Under the pieces are notes generated by a model that was not told the DNA's origin, did not search any database, and worked only from the letters and a program-made list of their open reading frames with translations. 64,000 nucleotides of DNA from Kitagawia praeruptora. Taxonomy: Eukaryota; Streptophyta; Magnoliopsida; Apiales; Apiaceae. The position numbers were made by a program, and so were the translations under genes. The DNA lies in assembly GCA_037693485.1 (NCBI GenBank), contig CM075350.1, forward strand, positions 63,406,001 to 63,470,000, given 5' to 3'. Positions 25,001-35,584 of this stretch are shown piece by piece. Each line of letters begins with the position of its first letter. Position 1 is the stretch's first letter.

Positions 25001-26114
25001 TTAAATAATTAAAAATACGAAATTATACCATTTCGATTTCGACTCCCCCGAAAATCAAGCCACCGGAACAATTTCCACCACCTCTCTCCAATCTCTCTCT
25101 CTCGACCCAATCTCTCTACACCATCTCTCTTGACTCCTCCTTGCTGCACAGCAGCCACCACCACGCAGCAGCCACGCGGCCTCTCCCCTTCTCATTCTTC
25201 TTCCTTCATCTCCGCCATGTTGCTCCACCCCTCGATGCCGGCCCGACTCCACGCCTCCTGCCACACAACCGCGAGGTTCCCCTATTAGCACACACTCGCA
25301 CGCGTATATACACACACATATGTATCTATATATATATGATACTCAATTGAATTAACAATCCAAAACCCCCAATTACAAACCCTAATTTAATCCCCAAATT
25401 CAATCTCTTTCTCCCCTATTTTCTCTTTTCTCTCTCCCCGTTGCGTTCCTGCTGCGTCTGTATGTCTCTGTTGTGTTCTCGATACTTCTTTTGCTGGGCT
25501 CTCTTATTGGGCCTAGCCCAATACTCTTTGTTACCACTCTATCCTCTTTTCGGCCCAAATACATTCTAATAAGCAACTTATATAAATCACAATTAAATAA
25601 AACTTCCGGAAAATTATACTTTTCATTTTTAAAATAAAAAATATAAAATTATGAGCACCCACATATTTTCAAAATATTTTTCGGATAAAAAATGAATTAA
25701 ATATGAATTTTCAAAGTTTTGATCCTTTAAATACAATAAAACTCTTAAAATCATTTTAAAATACCAAAACATCCAACTTAATCCACCCAACAATTTTAAA
25801 AACTCAATAAATATATAAAGATAATTTTAAAAAAGATTTCATGATTTTTAAGCCCTCCGATAATTAAATAAAGATTTTTGAAGATCAATAATACTTGATT
25901 TAAATATTTATAAATCACTAAAAATACCAATAAAATACTGGGGCACACATTGGCACACCTAACTCAATATATACTCATATAAACTCAATACTAAATATCA
26001 TTGAATTCCACAACGATATTCTCAAATCCAATTCCATCATTTAAATACAAATTAACATAATTAAATAATAACAAAATAATAATAATAAATCCTAAAATAA
26101 TCTGGTATCTTACA
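22081..26114 (-). repeat. 3' LTR of element E
   Basis: Starts TGTAACGCCC and ends CTTACA on the plus strand. It is non-coding; ORFs inside it are repeated in the other LTR and show no protein family. It includes a GA/CT-rich stretch near 25075-25210 and a 42-bp tandem repeat at 23187-23302. Confidence 0.92.
23187..23302 (+). repeat. 42-bp tandem repeat x3 in LTR of element E
   Basis: Three units with GCTGGACTAGGACCACCCTA, each containing the inverted CTAGG...CCTAG pair. The same array is at 28317-28432 in the other LTR, so it predates the insertion. Confidence 0.9.
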
Positions 26115-27207
26115 TTCTACCCACCTTAAAAGGATTCCGTCCTCGGAATCGGGTAAAGAAGGGTTACTGGGGTTTACTCTACCAACTCGGGTTGCATCCG
26201 CAACTCTACTAATCTGAACTCTGGATACTTATTTACTATACTGGGATCTCTACTGATCTCTCTATATAGAACTCTAATCGCAGTACTGTACGACACGCGC
26301 TATTGGCATACTAAACTCGATTGGCATACGCTGAAGACCACTCGAGATATTATGATTCATGATACTTGAAGAGAATGATTTCACATCGTAGCAAAGGTTC
26401 CACAATTGTTGAATTAATTTATGAGTTTTCAAACAAATATTCTTTGAAATGAAAGATTACTGAGTGATCAACATGATCAAATGAACCTTGTTGCGTGCCT
26501 TATTCAAGACATGACTAAAAGTAATTAACCTTCTTGTACTTCACAACACACAAGTGATGGCGTCCCATCAAACTGCTATCACACAGACAAACAGTCCTTG
26601 TGTCCCCTATAAATAGGGTTGTTCACCTCAGTTGGAGTAAAGAAACATAAAAAAGATTCAACATCGAATTATCAATCAATTGATGAGAAATTCTCAGACA
26701 TACCCCTGGATTACAACTAAACGGATTCCATGGGTTCTACTTCAGAAGAAAAGGATAATCAGGAAAGAAATGACTGGCATAATACTAAGAAATGATGATC
26801 TATCAACAATAGGATTATTCACTGATGAAGAAATTTCGAAACTCATATATCAAACTTGACAGGGTTTAGAAATAAAAGAAATAGGCATTATAGCCTCCAT
26901 CATAACTGAAAATCCAACTTCAGGGAAAGACAATTGTCAAAATAAACTCTTCAAAGGAATATTGATTAAAAAAGAAGGTATTGTCAGGGTCTCCACGTAC
27001 ATTTTCTTTGTCGACTCCTTCGCTGACTCGCCATTCGATCTAGACTCTTCTGCTACCTCCGCTCAACTATCTGCCACCACTCACATCTTAACTCACTAAC
27101 TGGTACTATATCCAATAGTCCAACACGAGTCCTATATGAACTCTGACGTTCCTTACTTAACTATACACACTCCTACACACTCTCGTTTCTAGTTTACTAT
27201 AACCTAC
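26115..27207 (-). other. Internal core of element E
   Basis: About 1.1 kb with no coding region of any family I recognise on either strand. Its left edge carries the purine-rich tract (minus) and its right edge the PBS. As in LARD elements, it would depend on proteins from another element. Confidence 0.8.
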
Positions 27208-27219
27208 GCTCTGATACCA
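27208..27219 (-). other. Primer-binding site of element E
   Basis: The minus strand reads TGGTATCAGAGC, the initiator tRNA-Met complement. It directly abuts the 5' LTR, whose last nine bases (GGCGTTACA on the minus strand) are missing compared with the 3' LTR. Confidence 0.88.
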
Positions 27220-30200
27220 ACCCAAATCCGGGGTCAGTAGATTTGGGCGTCACGCTAACAAACTCAATAATTCCAGCAAAAATTGGCCATGATGTATTCG
27301 TAAATACAACATAAACCTGCTGAATACTAAACTAAAAATCTGAAATCAACTAAAACTGAAATAAAACATAAAAACTCAACTGAAAGCTCTTTGACCCCAA
27401 CTCCCAACTCAGGATCTTAGGTTACAGTTCTAGAAACAAGAAAACCCAAAACCAACTTAAATTCAATTCTATATACAAAACTTATACAAACTTAAATCAC
27501 TGGTATAACTTCGAATAGAAGTATACCAGGCCAACTAATCAAATCCATACTATAACTACTAAAACTATATATACATACAACAAATCAAACTATAAATCTA
27601 AATACCCTGATCCACGTCAGCTCCATAACAGCATCTTGCTTCTTCTTTCCACTTTCTGAACTGCGCAGGCTAAGCCTCGCCAACTAGCTTACTGAAAAGA
27701 TAGATTTTAAAAACAACAAGTGTGAGCCAAAGAATGCTCAGCAAGTTAATTATATAGTGAAACAACAATATTACGATAATTCATTGATGAACAATATCAA
27801 TGAATACTTTAACTCAAGAGATCATTCAATTTCAATCATAGAGTAAAACTTTTCCATTTTCTTCAACTATACGGTCTCAGATAAAACTTTGAGAAAAAGA
27901 ATATCAAGAAATTCCCCAATTATTCTTACTCCCCTTTCACGTACAATGTTACTCGAGAAGGGAATAACTAGGAAACTTCTATCCATCCTTAATCTCATTG
28001 TTTTACTGAATTCCCAATTTTATCAAGATAGAAAGCAACTAACTCTAATATCCAAAATTCCAAAATTACTGACCATTTATCTTGAAACATATATATCTTA
28101 TCAAAACATTCCTTTCTTTCATCCCTTTTCACTACAACATTTCTTTTCTTAAAACCATTCCCTTTTTAAAACATACCTTTAATAAAACCTTTTAAAAAAA
28201 ACAATTAAGTTGATTTTAGTATTCTCCTGATTACGGACAATACGGGTGATCAGCCACGTAAAGTCCACATTCCTTTGAAATTGGGTTCCCAATTAGGCAA
28301 CACATTGGCCTTTAATGCTGGACTAGGACCACCCTAGCCTCTTACGCTAAATAAAAGTGCTGGACTAGGACCACCCTAGCCTCTTACGCTAAATAAAAGT
28401 GCTGGACTAGGACCACCCTAGCCTCTTACGCTTTTCCAATTTATAAACAATTTAATATTTATAATTCAAAACATTTCATTTTTAATTCCTTGAACTCACT
28501 GGCAAAAGACCAGCCCAGTATAAGGAAATTTTAAAATCATCTTTAAGTAATCCATTCTCATTTTAGGGAGCAACATTTGAAGATTAAGGATCAAGGAAAC
28601 AATTGATATAAAGATTTAAAGACAACAAAGCAATAAGATTTAACTAAGCAGGGTATAGCTCAGCAAAACAGAATCACATTATTTAAACTAGAAATGAAGG
28701 GTATATATGATTACAAGAAACAATTTGAAAGAACATATAAATATTAACAAGAGGATTCACATCACTTGAACGATAAGTGAGGATAGTATACTTGCCTCGA
28801 TTCCAATGCATCGATTCGCTACTTACTATACTTCGGTCTTTACTCGACATACATTCATTTTTCCTTAATCGTCTCGTCAACACGCTCGCTGGGACCATAT
28901 CGAATCCCTAATTATACTCGAAATAATAATAAAGTACTATTTAGCACATAAACAACCCAATCGATAACTAATTACTTACAACTCGCAAAGCAATACTTAT
29001 ATAAATATATATATACCCACACCTCAATAATCATCACATATGCACTTAAACACTCATACACATACATGCCTTTAAATCTTTTAAATCAAATAATTTAAAT
29101 AACTTTAAATACAGGGGATTTTTAGAAAATTTCGGCATGAAGTATTCGTTTATCGGACTATGGGCACAGCCCCTCAATATCAATCATACACAATTTAACC
29201 CTGTTTTTGAAAAAAAATAAAGCTGCCTCAACTTGCAGCAACATAAAAGTAAACAAGTAAGAAAAGTACCCGCCCAGACATGCGGCACCTAGCACATAAT
29301 AATTTACATTACACTACTAATTACGCTACACCAGTGATCGTATTTCCCACGCATTTTTATGATACACGTAAAATTCAATCATTGATGTTCGTAAGCCCTA
29401 GGGAACAACCCCTAGCACTAACTATTACTTACGCTATATCAATGATCACATCACTCAAGTATATTAATTATACTCGTGATAGCTAATCATGGATATTCGT
29501 AAGCCCGATGAACTAGTTGTAGAGAATTACACAAGTACTTAAATATTGACATTTAAGACTCGTGATCTCATTACAACTCCTCGCAGATAAACACATAACA
29601 CATAACCACATAAACACATAAGGAAAGTAAACTAAAGGTTTATCCTTTACTAAATATCACATTTGAAAACTATCCAACCAACATTTATAATTTACTTACC
29701 ATACTTAACCCATATACACGACCAATCACCATTTAACCTCATATACTTTACCACTGAGTACTTGACATTTATACATTTAATAAATACTACAACTCGATCT
29801 ACCGCATTTAGCACATAGGCACGTAAACATTTATAACTAGCAAAATCGCATAACCTTGACATATTATTCGACTCTCACAATTAACAATTAACAATTAACA
29901 ATTAATCATTACTAAACACAAACATTTAATCGGACTCGCACTTAGTCCTCCACCATTATAAATTACAAATATCGACCCTCCGAATTAAATCTTGGAATTA
30001 CAACCAATATTCATAATTAACAATACTAAGCTAATTACGAAAATTAGCAAATAATCTCGCAATTTAAAATCAATTAAATTACGACAATTAATCAATACTC
30101 GCAATTTACACAACTAAATTTAACACAAATTAAATAATTAAAAATACGAAATTATACCATTTCGATTTCGACTCGCCCGAAAATCAAGCCAGCGGAACAA

Positions 30201-31243
30201 TTTCCACCACCTCTCTCCAATCTCTCTCTCTCGACCCAATCTCTCTACACCATCTCTCTTGACTCCTCCTTGCTGCACAGCAGCCACCACCACGCAGCAG
30301 CCACGCGGCCTCTCCCCTTCTCCTTTTTCTTCCTTCATCTCCGCCATGTTGCTCCACCCCTCGATGCCGGCCCGACTCCACGCCTCCTGCCACACAACCG
30401 CGAGGTTCCCCTATCAGCACACACTCGCACGCATATATACACACACACATGTATCTATATATATATGATACTCAATTGAATTAACAATCCAAAACCCCCA
30501 ATTACAAACCCTAATTTAATCCACAAATTCAATCTCTTTCTCCCCTATTTTCTCTTTTCTCTCTCCCCGTTGCGTTCCTACTGCGTCTGTATGTCTCTGT
30601 TGTGTTCTCGATACTTCTTTTGCTGGGCTCTCTTATTGGGCCTAGCCAAATACTCTTTGTTACAACTTTATCCTCTGTTCGGCCCAAATACATTCTAATA
30701 AGCAACTTATATAAATCACAATTAAATAAAACTTCCGGAAAATTACACTTTTCATTTTTAAAATAAAGAATATAAAATTATGAGCACCCACATATTTTCA
30801 AAATATTTTTCGGATAAAAAATGAATTAAATATGAATTTTCAAAGTTTTGATCCTTTAAATACAATAAAACTCTTAAAATCATTTTAAAATACCAAAACA
30901 TCCAACTTAATCCACCCAACAATTTTAAAAACTCAATAAATATATAAAGATAATTTTACAAAAGATTTCATGATTTTTAAGCCCTCCGATAATTAAATAA
31001 AGATTTTTGAAGATCAATAATACTTGATTTAAATATTTATAAATCACTAAAAATACCAATAAAATACTGGGGCACACATTGGCACACATAACTCAATATA
31101 TACTCATATAAACTCAATACTAAATATCGTTGAATTCCACAACGATATTCTCAAATCCAATTCCATCCTTTAAATACAAATTAACATAATTAAATAATAA
31201 TAAAATAATAATAATAAATCCTAAAATAATCTGGTATCTTACA
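27220..31243 (-). repeat. 5' LTR of element E
   Basis: Nearly identical along its length to 22090-26114. It ends CTTACA at 31243, followed by target duplication TGAAC. It lacks the terminal TGTAACGCC (plus-strand view) at 27220, next to the PBS. Confidence 0.92.
28317..28432 (+). repeat. 42-bp tandem repeat x3, second LTR copy
   Basis: Same three-unit array as at 23187-23302, with one base difference visible in the last unit. Confidence 0.9.
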
Positions 31244-31248
31244 TGAAC

Positions 31249-32244
31249 CTTGGAACTTCTTTCAAGCATTATTCTTGACTCTATAAGTACAGTTACACAA
31301 CTAGGATTTGGTGCCTATTATAAGTACAGAACAAGTAGAAACTCTACAACTAGAGGTTCCCTCAGTTAAGAGGTCATGTAGGTAATGCAGAGCGTTACAA
31401 ATAGTTAGGCTTGTTATTAGATGTATACAGGCATGCCTCTATGACTAACAAGTAAGGCCAATACAAGAAAAAGGTCAAGGCAAGTAATGTGGTGCATCAC
31501 CGAAGAAAAATAGGATTAAGCTCAACGGGGTAACTAATTGATCATATTTAAATGGTGTGGTAATATAGGAAATATGAGGTTATCCTTAAATGCCTTTATC
31601 ATATTATCATCAAATAATATCATGCGTTTCAAGAAAGGTCTCAAACAAGTGCTAGCAATGCAAACAACATGTGGACACTCAAGTAAACGAATATAAAATG
31701 CAAACGATATGCATATAGGCTCAAAAGCTAACTTGGTGGTAAAACATAATCAATCCCAAGGAAAATTCACTCTAACGCACCTACTTGTACTCAAAGCATG
31801 CAAACCAAATCATCTTGCACATATTCATGTCTTTCTAATTACTTACAACATTCTATAAGTCTACCAGCTTCAACTTACTAGTGTATGTGTGTGCACAAGA
31901 ACAAAGCATATCACTTCTCAATCAAAAGCGTCAATAACACAAAATTCTTATAGCATGCATGGGTGCATTAAGGCAAATTACAACAAGTAATCATTTTACT
32001 AGGCTAGAATTCTTTTTGTGATTTTTAAAATTTTTTTTTTTTGTTTTTTTTACTACTACACCACCACCACATAACCCAAACAAATACTATCTAACATAAA
32101 CACACCCCCAACTTAGCATGTTCCTTGTCCCCAAGGAACAACATTCATAACCCATTATCAGAACTAATACCGAAATCTTGGATTGCCTTCCAAGAAGCGC
32201 TTCTTTATTGTCATTAGCTCGACTTATTTAGAAAAGTAATGATA
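31249..32244 (-). other. Distal LTR edge of Sirevirus A and 3' non-coding part of element D
   Basis: No gene seen. The first ~50-100 bp should be the remaining start of the Sirevirus A LTR, as it continues across the element E target site; the exact edge is not visible. The rest looks like the non-coding 3' region of a gypsy element. A T-rich tract lies at 32027-32050. On the minus strand 32103-32138 reads TTCCTTGGGGACAAGG... then TAAGTTGGGGGTG, a polypurine-like site after a palindromic CCTTG/CAAGG motif as in Athila/Tat elements. Confidence 0.6.
32103..32115 (-). other. Polypurine-like site of element D
   Basis: The minus strand reads TAAGTTGGGGGTG, preceded by the CCTTGGGGACAAGG motif. 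It may be the true polypurine tract or one of several copies; the sequence after it does not clearly match the 5' LTR. Confidence 0.55.
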
Positions 32245-32932
32245 CTAGTGAGGAGAAAAAGCAAACAAATGTACATACTTACGAATCATTAACAACTGTA
32301 TGATGTGTCTACATACCTTTGATCCATAAAAATGTAAGAAAATTTTTATGATCTCCACATGCTCGAGAGACTTGGAAATATCAAAATAGCTAGAAAAGTC
32401 GTCAGAATAATCATCATAAATACGACTCATAAACTCCTCCCAAATTGGATCCTTATATTCCAAAGCAAGATTTTCAATTTCATCAAATTTGGACTCCTCC
32501 TCAATTTTAATTGGACACTCGTCAATTCTTATCTCGTCTACCAATGTATTAAGCTCAACAATATTTTCTAGATTTGGTAGAATTTCAGTTGCATCCAATT
32601 TATCAGTATCACGCATGGGACAATCATTAACTAAACATGCAAACTCATCAAACACAAAATCTTCATCAATTGCTAAAAAAGAATCATGGATCATTGGAAA
32701 ATTGACACAAGGAGGAATTTGAAGATAACTGTTATGCATCACAAGTTGAACCTCCATAATAAAACTATTTCTTTTAGCATTCTCCTCGTACCAACCTATT
32801 GATTCTGGTTCACATGGAATATCATTCGTACTAGCAATCTCAAAAGTTGGGTCATCAAAGTGTTTAAAAATTCTCAAAGAATGTATAGAAGGATTAGAAT
32901 GAATTAAGCTCGTATCAACATCATTGTACATG

Positions 32933-33116
32933 TGTTGGGCTTGCTAAGCAGGCCTTAACTCCACATTAGTATGATATTGTCCGCTTTGGGTTGGGTCAGG
33001 CCAGCACGGATTTGTTTATGGGTAACTCCCAAAAGGCCTCATACTAATGGAGTTACTGTCTGCTTATAAACTAGCTATCCGACCCTCCTACAAACGATGT
33101 GGGACAACTCCCAACA
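32933..33116 (-). repeat. TRIM LTR copy 1
   Basis: 184 bp, TGTTGGGC...CTCCCAACA, with a TGTTGGG/CCCAACA inverted end. Confidence 0.92.
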
Positions 33117-33343
33117 ATCTCCCCCTTCACACATCGGGCTCGACACCTGTCGAATCTGCCTCCTTTTTATGTGATCTGCTCCCCTTGACCCATACTGAAA
33201 GTTCCTGGCCTTCTGGCTCCCCCTAGGCCAATACTGAAAAGCCCACCTGCTCCCCCTTAAGCCTAACCTGGGATAGCCCATCTGCCTCTTCTTGGATCCA
33301 TTCTGGAGCCCATTGAGATTGTTCTGGACCGTTACAACTTAGA

Positions 33344-33355
33344 GCTCTGATACCA
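33344..33355 (-). other. TRIM primer-binding site 1
   Basis: The minus strand reads TGGTATCAGAGC, next to LTR copy 2. Confidence 0.9.
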
Positions 33356-33357
33356 CT

Positions 33358-33539
33358 TGTTGGATCGCCAGCAAGCAGGCCTTAACTCCATATTAGTATG
33401 ATATTGTCCGCTTTGGGCCAAGCCCGCACGAATTTGTTATTGGATCACTCCCAAAAGGCCTCATACTAAAGGAGTTATCTGGCTGCTTATAAACTAGCTT
33501 TCTACCCCTCCCTCAAACGATGTGGGACAACTCCTAACA
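33358..33539 (-). repeat. TRIM LTR copy 2 (central)
   Basis: 182 bp. It is more divergent than the two outer copies (for example it begins TGTTGGATCGCCAGC and ends CTCCTAACA). The outer copies resemble each other more than either resembles this one. Confidence 0.9.
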
Positions 33540-33769
33540 ATCTGCCCCTTTCACACATCGGGCTCAACACCTATCGAATCTACCTCCTTTTGTGTGATCT
33601 GGATCCTCCTTGACCCATACTGGAAGTCCCTGGCTATCTGGCTCCCCCTAGGCCCATACTGGAAAGCCCACCTGCTCCCCCTTAAGCCCAACCTGGGATA
33701 GCCCCATCTGCCTCTTCTTGGATCCATTCTGGAGCCCATTGAGATTGTTCTGGACCGTTATAACCTGAA

Positions 33770-33781
33770 GCTCTGATACCA
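33770..33781 (-). other. TRIM primer-binding site 2
   Basis: The minus strand reads TGGTATCAGAGC, next to LTR copy 3. Confidence 0.9.
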
Positions 33782-33783
33782 CT

Positions 33784-33967
33784 TGTTGGGCTTGCTAAGC
33801 AGGCCTTAACTCCACATTAGTATGATATTGTCCGCTTTGGGTTGGGTCAGGCCGCACGGATTTATTTATGTGTAACTCCCAAAAGACCTCATACTAATGG
33901 AGTTAACTGTCTGCTTATAAACTAGCTATCCGACCCTCCCACAAACGATGTGGGACAACTCCCAACA
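33784..33967 (-). repeat. TRIM LTR copy 3
   Basis: 184 bp, very close to copy 1, followed by the ACATG target duplication. Confidence 0.92.
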
Positions 33968-34338
33968 ACATGTATGGATAAGGATCATGATATTGATTTT
34001 CAAAGGTACATGAAAAATCAGTGCTAGGTGGGTATGGAGCATAATATGAGTTCTCAGAATGCAACGAATTCACCTAATATGGATTAAAATCCTCATAAGC
34101 ATTGAATTGTTGGAAAGGATTGAAGTCTTGATATCGTTCCTGATTGCTATAGAAAATATGAGCGTTATTCCAACCATGGTTGTTATCCATGTCGTCTCTC
34201 TACCTCAAAAGCTTGCTCTAGGTTCCTCAAAGAAACCTGTAGACACGTCAAAAAAGAACAAAAGAAGGAAAAAAAATATGTACAACGATAAAATCCAAAC
34301 TACAAGAAACAATTAACTCAAAATCAATATTGCTACCT

Positions 34339-34356
34339 TCCCCGGCAGCGGCGCCA
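34339..34356 (-). other. Primer-binding site of element D (tRNA-Asp-like)
   Basis: The minus strand reads TGGCGCCGCTGCCGGGGA, one apparent difference from the common plant tRNA-Asp complement. It lies three bases from the LTR end at 34360. Confidence 0.85.
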
Positions 34357-34359
34357 ATT

Positions 34360-35584
34360 TGTTCATGTGTATTTTTACGAAGTTCATTCACAGGGAAGGA
34401 CTGATATCAATACCAATTTCAAGTCTTTTATCTCTTGCAATCTAGAAGTGTGGTGAAATATTGTGGTGGTTTGTTGTTAACTAAATTAAACTAATTATAA
34501 GCAAGTAAAACTAAGTTTTATTGATGAGGAGAAACAACCCGAGAACTAGGATTCTTCAATTGGTTCAATGATGTTGATGTAATGCGATATAAATTTCTCG
34601 TACTTTGCTGAAAACAATTCTTCTAAACTTTATAACCATATCTCAAAAGTCACTCCCATGATCAATTGAAATACAATTCTAAACTATTAAGACCCAAAAA
34701 TTATAAGTTTCATAGTCCTCTTATTATTCTCCCGATTCAATAATTGAACTATGTCTACCAAATCATGAACAAGAATTATGAATCCTCTCCCAATTCGTCA
34801 CAATTCCTAAAGATACAATTAAAGGTTAGCTACTCCCTTAATTGGGTAAGCCCTCAATGATAGATTAGCAAAAGTAGAGAATTCGCATCACAATCAAACA
34901 AACATATATCACCAACGAATACTACCTAATCCTTGGATTAGAGAATTAGTTACCCATGCTAGATAAAGAAAACAAGCATATATTAATGGGAAAAATCATT
35001 ATTACAAAAGAATAGAGTAAAGAAAATACAACTTGAAGAATCACTTAAAGCTTGGATGGAATCCCTTCAATCCTTGCTCTCTAATCCTCTCTCTCTAGTG
35101 TTTCTCTCTCTCTTGACGTCCAATACCATCGAAAAACCCTAATAATAACTTATATATATGAATGGGCTCTATTAAGTGTGTTTAAAAGATGTAAAAATAT
35201 GTTACAAGACCAATTAAGAAACCCTTAAAATTCCAATTTTAAGTTTCGCTACTGTTCATGTAAAGGCCTTGAGAGTTTCAATGTAAAGGCCTTGAGTTTG
35301 CCTCTGTTCAGCTAAAGGCCTTGATTTGTTGAGTAAAGGCATTGACTTCTTCACTGAAAATTATTGAACATCTTCTTGTCTCTAACCAAAATATTCCTTC
35401 TTTGTTGCATCTCTTCCAACGATCATTTCTATCGTTTATTGCCTACAATCACCAAGAAAATGTAGATTAGCACCATTCAAATAATCAACCACTACTACTA
35501 TTAATCAAGGACAATTTCATTACAAAACAAGTAGAAATGAGGTTATATTTGATATAAAAACTTGTATATATCTAACGTGTATCA
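34360..35584 (-). repeat. 5' LTR of element D
   Basis: On the minus strand it begins TGATACACG at 35584 and ends ATGAACA at 34360, next to the PBS. A TATATATAAG box (minus) lies near 35148-35158. A GTAAAGGCCTTGA-type word occurs four times between 35259 and 35350. No second copy is in the window, so the outer boundary rests on the TG...CA ends alone. Confidence 0.75.

Larger units (their letters stand above)
22081..31243 (-). mobile_element. Element E: LARD-like LTR retrotransposon with 4-kb LTRs
   Basis: Two direct repeats of 4034 and 4024 bp flank a ~1.1-kb core. The whole is flanked by TGAAC (22076-22080 and 31244-31248), a 5-bp target duplication. LTR ends are TGTAA...TTACA. A tRNA-Met PBS (minus) sits at the core's right edge and a purine-rich AAGGTGGGTAGAA (minus) at its left edge, so orientation is minus. 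No Gag or Pol is present. The GGACGGAATCC...AAGG motif before the LTR resembles Ty3/gypsy chromoviruses of the Tekay/Del type, so a gypsy-derived LARD is likely. Only scattered differences separate the two LTRs, implying a young insertion. Confidence 0.92.
11003..31300 (-). mobile_element. Element A: Sirevirus-type Ty1/copia retrotransposon, interrupted
   Basis: Minus-strand order: 5' LTR, tRNA-Met-type PBS, Gag, protease, integrase, RT, RNase H, spacer, third ORF. Integrase before RT marks Ty1/copia; the large Gag with two zinc knuckles and the long ORF after RNase H mark the Sirevirus lineage. Its 3' LTR is missing from the window because element F is inserted just after ORF3. Its 5' LTR is interrupted by element E. 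The distal LTR edge lies after 31248 but I could not place it exactly; 31300 is approximate. Confidence 0.87.
32933..33967 (-). mobile_element. Tandem TRIM: three LTRs and two internal domains
   Basis: A 1035-bp miniature LTR element flanked by ACATG on both sides (32928-32932 and 33968-33972). Order: LTR (32933-33116), core (33117-33357), LTR (33358-33539), core (33540-33783), LTR (33784-33967). Each core ends with a tRNA-Met PBS (minus) and begins with a purine-rich tract (minus). No coding capacity is expected or seen. It lies in the ORF of element D; removing it with one ACATG restores the reading frame, which confirms the boundaries. Confidence 0.93.
32245..34190 (-). pseudogene. Element D ORF of unknown function, split by a TRIM
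   Basis: ATG at 34190 (MDNNHGWNNAHIF). The frame runs to the TRIM at 33967 with one in-frame TAG at 34074-34076, and resumes in the same frame at 32932 to a stop at 32245. Without the TRIM and one ACATG copy it would be about 301 codons. The N-terminal part is rich in N, Q, Y and F; the rest is acidic, with a D/E-rich segment near the end (IYDDYSDDFSSYFDIS). I do not recognise the protein. Its place right after the PBS is where gag lies in autonomous relatives, but no zinc knuckle or capsid motif is visible. Confidence 0.65.
31300..35584 (-). mobile_element. Element D: non-autonomous gypsy-like element, truncated by Sirevirus A
   Basis: A 5' LTR (34360-35584), an Asp-tRNA-type PBS (34339-34356), a single short ORF (34190-32245) and a polypurine-like site follow in order on the minus strand. 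No protease, RT or integrase lies between PBS and polypurine site, so the element is non-autonomous. PBS type and pre-PPT motif relate it to Athila/Tat gypsy elements. Its 3' part is missing, presumably on the far side of Sirevirus A. The left boundary given is approximate. Confidence 0.72.

Noticed and set aside
25055..25350. Cysteine/glycine-rich and proline-rich ORFs in the LTRs of element E (also 30138-30479)
   Set aside because: They are frames of a CT-rich LTR tract, repeated in the other LTR, without start context or family features.
22081..31243. Segmental or tandem duplication of a 4-kb genomic segment
   Set aside because: The copies end in TG...CA, the core has a PBS and purine tract at the right places, and TGAAC flanks the whole, so they are LTRs of one element.
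31249..32100. 3' LTR of element D
   Set aside because: I saw no convincing match to its 5' LTR at 34360-35584; only a GTTAGATA word is shared near the start.
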